From Patescibacteria group bacterium (GTDB lineage: Bacteria; Patescibacteriota; Patescibacteriia; JAGPKW01), in assembly GCA_018053685.1 (NCBI GenBank), contig JAGPKW010000039.1, positions 1-7,341 of the forward strand: 7,341 nt of DNA, read 5' to 3'. Shown piece after piece: positions 6,501-7,341 of the stretch. Positions within the stretch are counted from its first letter, which is position 1; every line of letters starts with the position of its first letter. A program made the translations under genes and the position numbers. Under the pieces are notes generated by a model that ran no database searches, was not told where the DNA came from, and worked only from the letters and a program-made list of their open reading frames with translations.

Positions 6501-7341
6501 TATTTTATTAAAGTCTTAATTAAATTTGATTTACATTTGTCTAGGATATTAATCATTTTGTCGTTGTTTTGTGTTGAAATAATGAGTGGCTTTATATGTG
6601 CGTTGTATAAATTCGCTGTTTCTTTATTATAAATGTTTGGGTAGTTATATATAATATCCTTAGTTAAGCCTTTAATAACAGAGCCTTCTGCACTAATAGA
6701 GATAGTATTTATAATATTATGTAATAAAAAATAAATATAATATTGCATATCTTCCGTTGTTCTTAATGATGCAACGCCTCTTCCTAAACAGTATCCTTTG
6801 TCTGAAAAATGTATGTTTCCAATTGTTGCTCTAATGCAAAATAAAATATCTCCAACTTTTGATATCTTAGTAGGCTGAGTAGTAAATTTGTTATTAAGGA
6901 TATTTTCTCGTGTTAGTTCTAGTGCTCCATTCAAGAGTGGGATTCCATCTCCAGCTGTATTATAGCTTTCTCCTTTTGGTGATTGTCCCATTATTATTTC
7001 CGTAATCTCTCCTAACTTTCCCACTCTCCATCCTTCTGGTATTAATCCTAATTCACTCTCTACCATCTTACCTCCATTGTCTTTATATGGTTTACCATCT
7101 TTATCAGGAAAATTATATTTAATAAACCATTCTTTAAATATAGTTTGTGCTATATCTTCTAATATATTATTTTCTTTTTTTAATTGTTCTATTTTATTAT
7201 CAAAAGAAGAGAGGATAGAAGAGATACGTTTTTGTTCAGATAGGGGAGGAAGGGATATTTCTAAAGATTTTAAATTTTTAATTGTTAAAGCTTTTTGTGT
7301 TGTCCCAATTAAGATTGAATTTAAAGCTTCTTTTCCCACCT
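6500..7341 (-). CDS. hsdS: Type I restriction-modification specificity subunit (HsdS), 5' end outside window
   Basis: HsdS recognises the bipartite DNA target and holds HsdM and HsdR. The window keeps about 280 C-terminal residues; a full S subunit is about 400, so most of the first target-recognition domain lies past the right edge. Residue numbers count from a GTG at 7337-7339. Visible are the end of that domain, the conserved junction SLPPLSEQKRI (29-39), and the central helical spacer (about 37-73) ending IAQTIFKEWF (63-72). The entry to the second recognition domain is LGLIPEGWRVGKLGEI (97-112). That domain contains GQSPKGESYN (118-127), GDGIPLLNGA (130-139) and GRGVASLR (186-193). A final helix (about 250-279) closes the protein. 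The GTG at 7337-7339 is an internal valine codon and should not be taken as the start. Its stop overlaps the sduA ATG by one base. The DNA target cannot be read from sequence. hsdM is expected just upstream, outside the window. Confidence 0.96.
   Translation of the reverse strand, partial: VGKEALNSILIGTTQKALTIKNLKSLEISLPPLSEQKRISSILSSFDNKIEQLKKENNILEDIAQTIFKEWFIKYNFPDKDGKPYKDNGGKMVESELGLIPEGWRVGKLGEITEIIMGQSPKGESYNTAGDGIPLLNGALELTRENILNNKFTTQPTKISKVGDILFCIRATIGNIHFSDKGYCLGRGVASLRTTEDMQYYIYFLLHNIINTISISAEGSVIKGLTKDIIYNYPNIYNKETANLYNAHIKPLIISTQNNDKMINILDKCKSNLIKTLIK

Noticed and set aside
7337..7339. GTG as the start codon of hsdS
   Set aside because: The reading frame stays open to the window edge and the residues after it lie in the middle of an S subunit (end of the first recognition domain). 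The gene is simply cut by the window, so this GTG is an internal valine codon.
1..7341. CRISPR arrays, tRNA or rRNA genes, insertion sequences, long direct repeats
   Set aside because: No regularly spaced repeat, cloverleaf-like sequence, transposase motif or terminal inverted repeat was seen by eye. The coding genes account for almost all of the window.

Overview
This AT-rich window (roughly 30% GC by eye) carries the downstream part of a type I restriction-modification operon on the minus strand. Two further defence-type genes sit inside that operon. On the left are two unrelated plus-strand genes. The low GC, several starts without a clear Shine-Dalgarno and the loosely recognised left-hand proteins fit a low-GC bacterium, possibly a poorly characterised lineage. 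An archaeal source cannot be excluded, because no taxonomic marker is present.

Layout from left to right. Positions 1-212 (+) hold the C-terminal end of a probable membrane protein cut by the window edge. Positions 260-901 (+) encode a small HExxH zinc metallopeptidase of the gluzincin (peptidase MA-like) type. Positions 902-1053 are a short gap between converging units. It contains a strong AGGAGG with no usual start codon after it, followed by a short open frame that may be the remnant of a disrupted gene. From 1054 to the right edge everything is on the minus strand. In order of transcription (right to left) the genes are hsdS (6500-7341, 5' end outside the window), a Shedu-type SduA/DUF4263 nuclease (5427-6500), a KAP-family P-loop NTPase (4192-5430) and hsdR (1054-4188). 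The junctions are tight: a 1-base TAATG overlap, a 4-base ATGA overlap and a 3-base gap. They imply one polycistronic transcript with translational coupling. hsdM is not in the window and should lie just past the right edge.

How the genes may work together: HsdS (specificity) and HsdR (translocase and nuclease) would form the classical type I enzyme with the HsdM outside the window. SduA is a PD-(D/E)XK nuclease of the Shedu anti-phage family, and the KAP NTPase is a predicted regulatory or sensing ATPase. Both sit between hsdS and hsdR, the position that the anticodon nuclease gene prrC occupies in the EcoprrI locus. This suggests a nuclease-ATPase pair layered on, or guarding, the restriction system. 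That nuclease-NTPase pair is the most interesting feature here. The functional link is inference; the gene order and the overlaps are read directly from the sequence.
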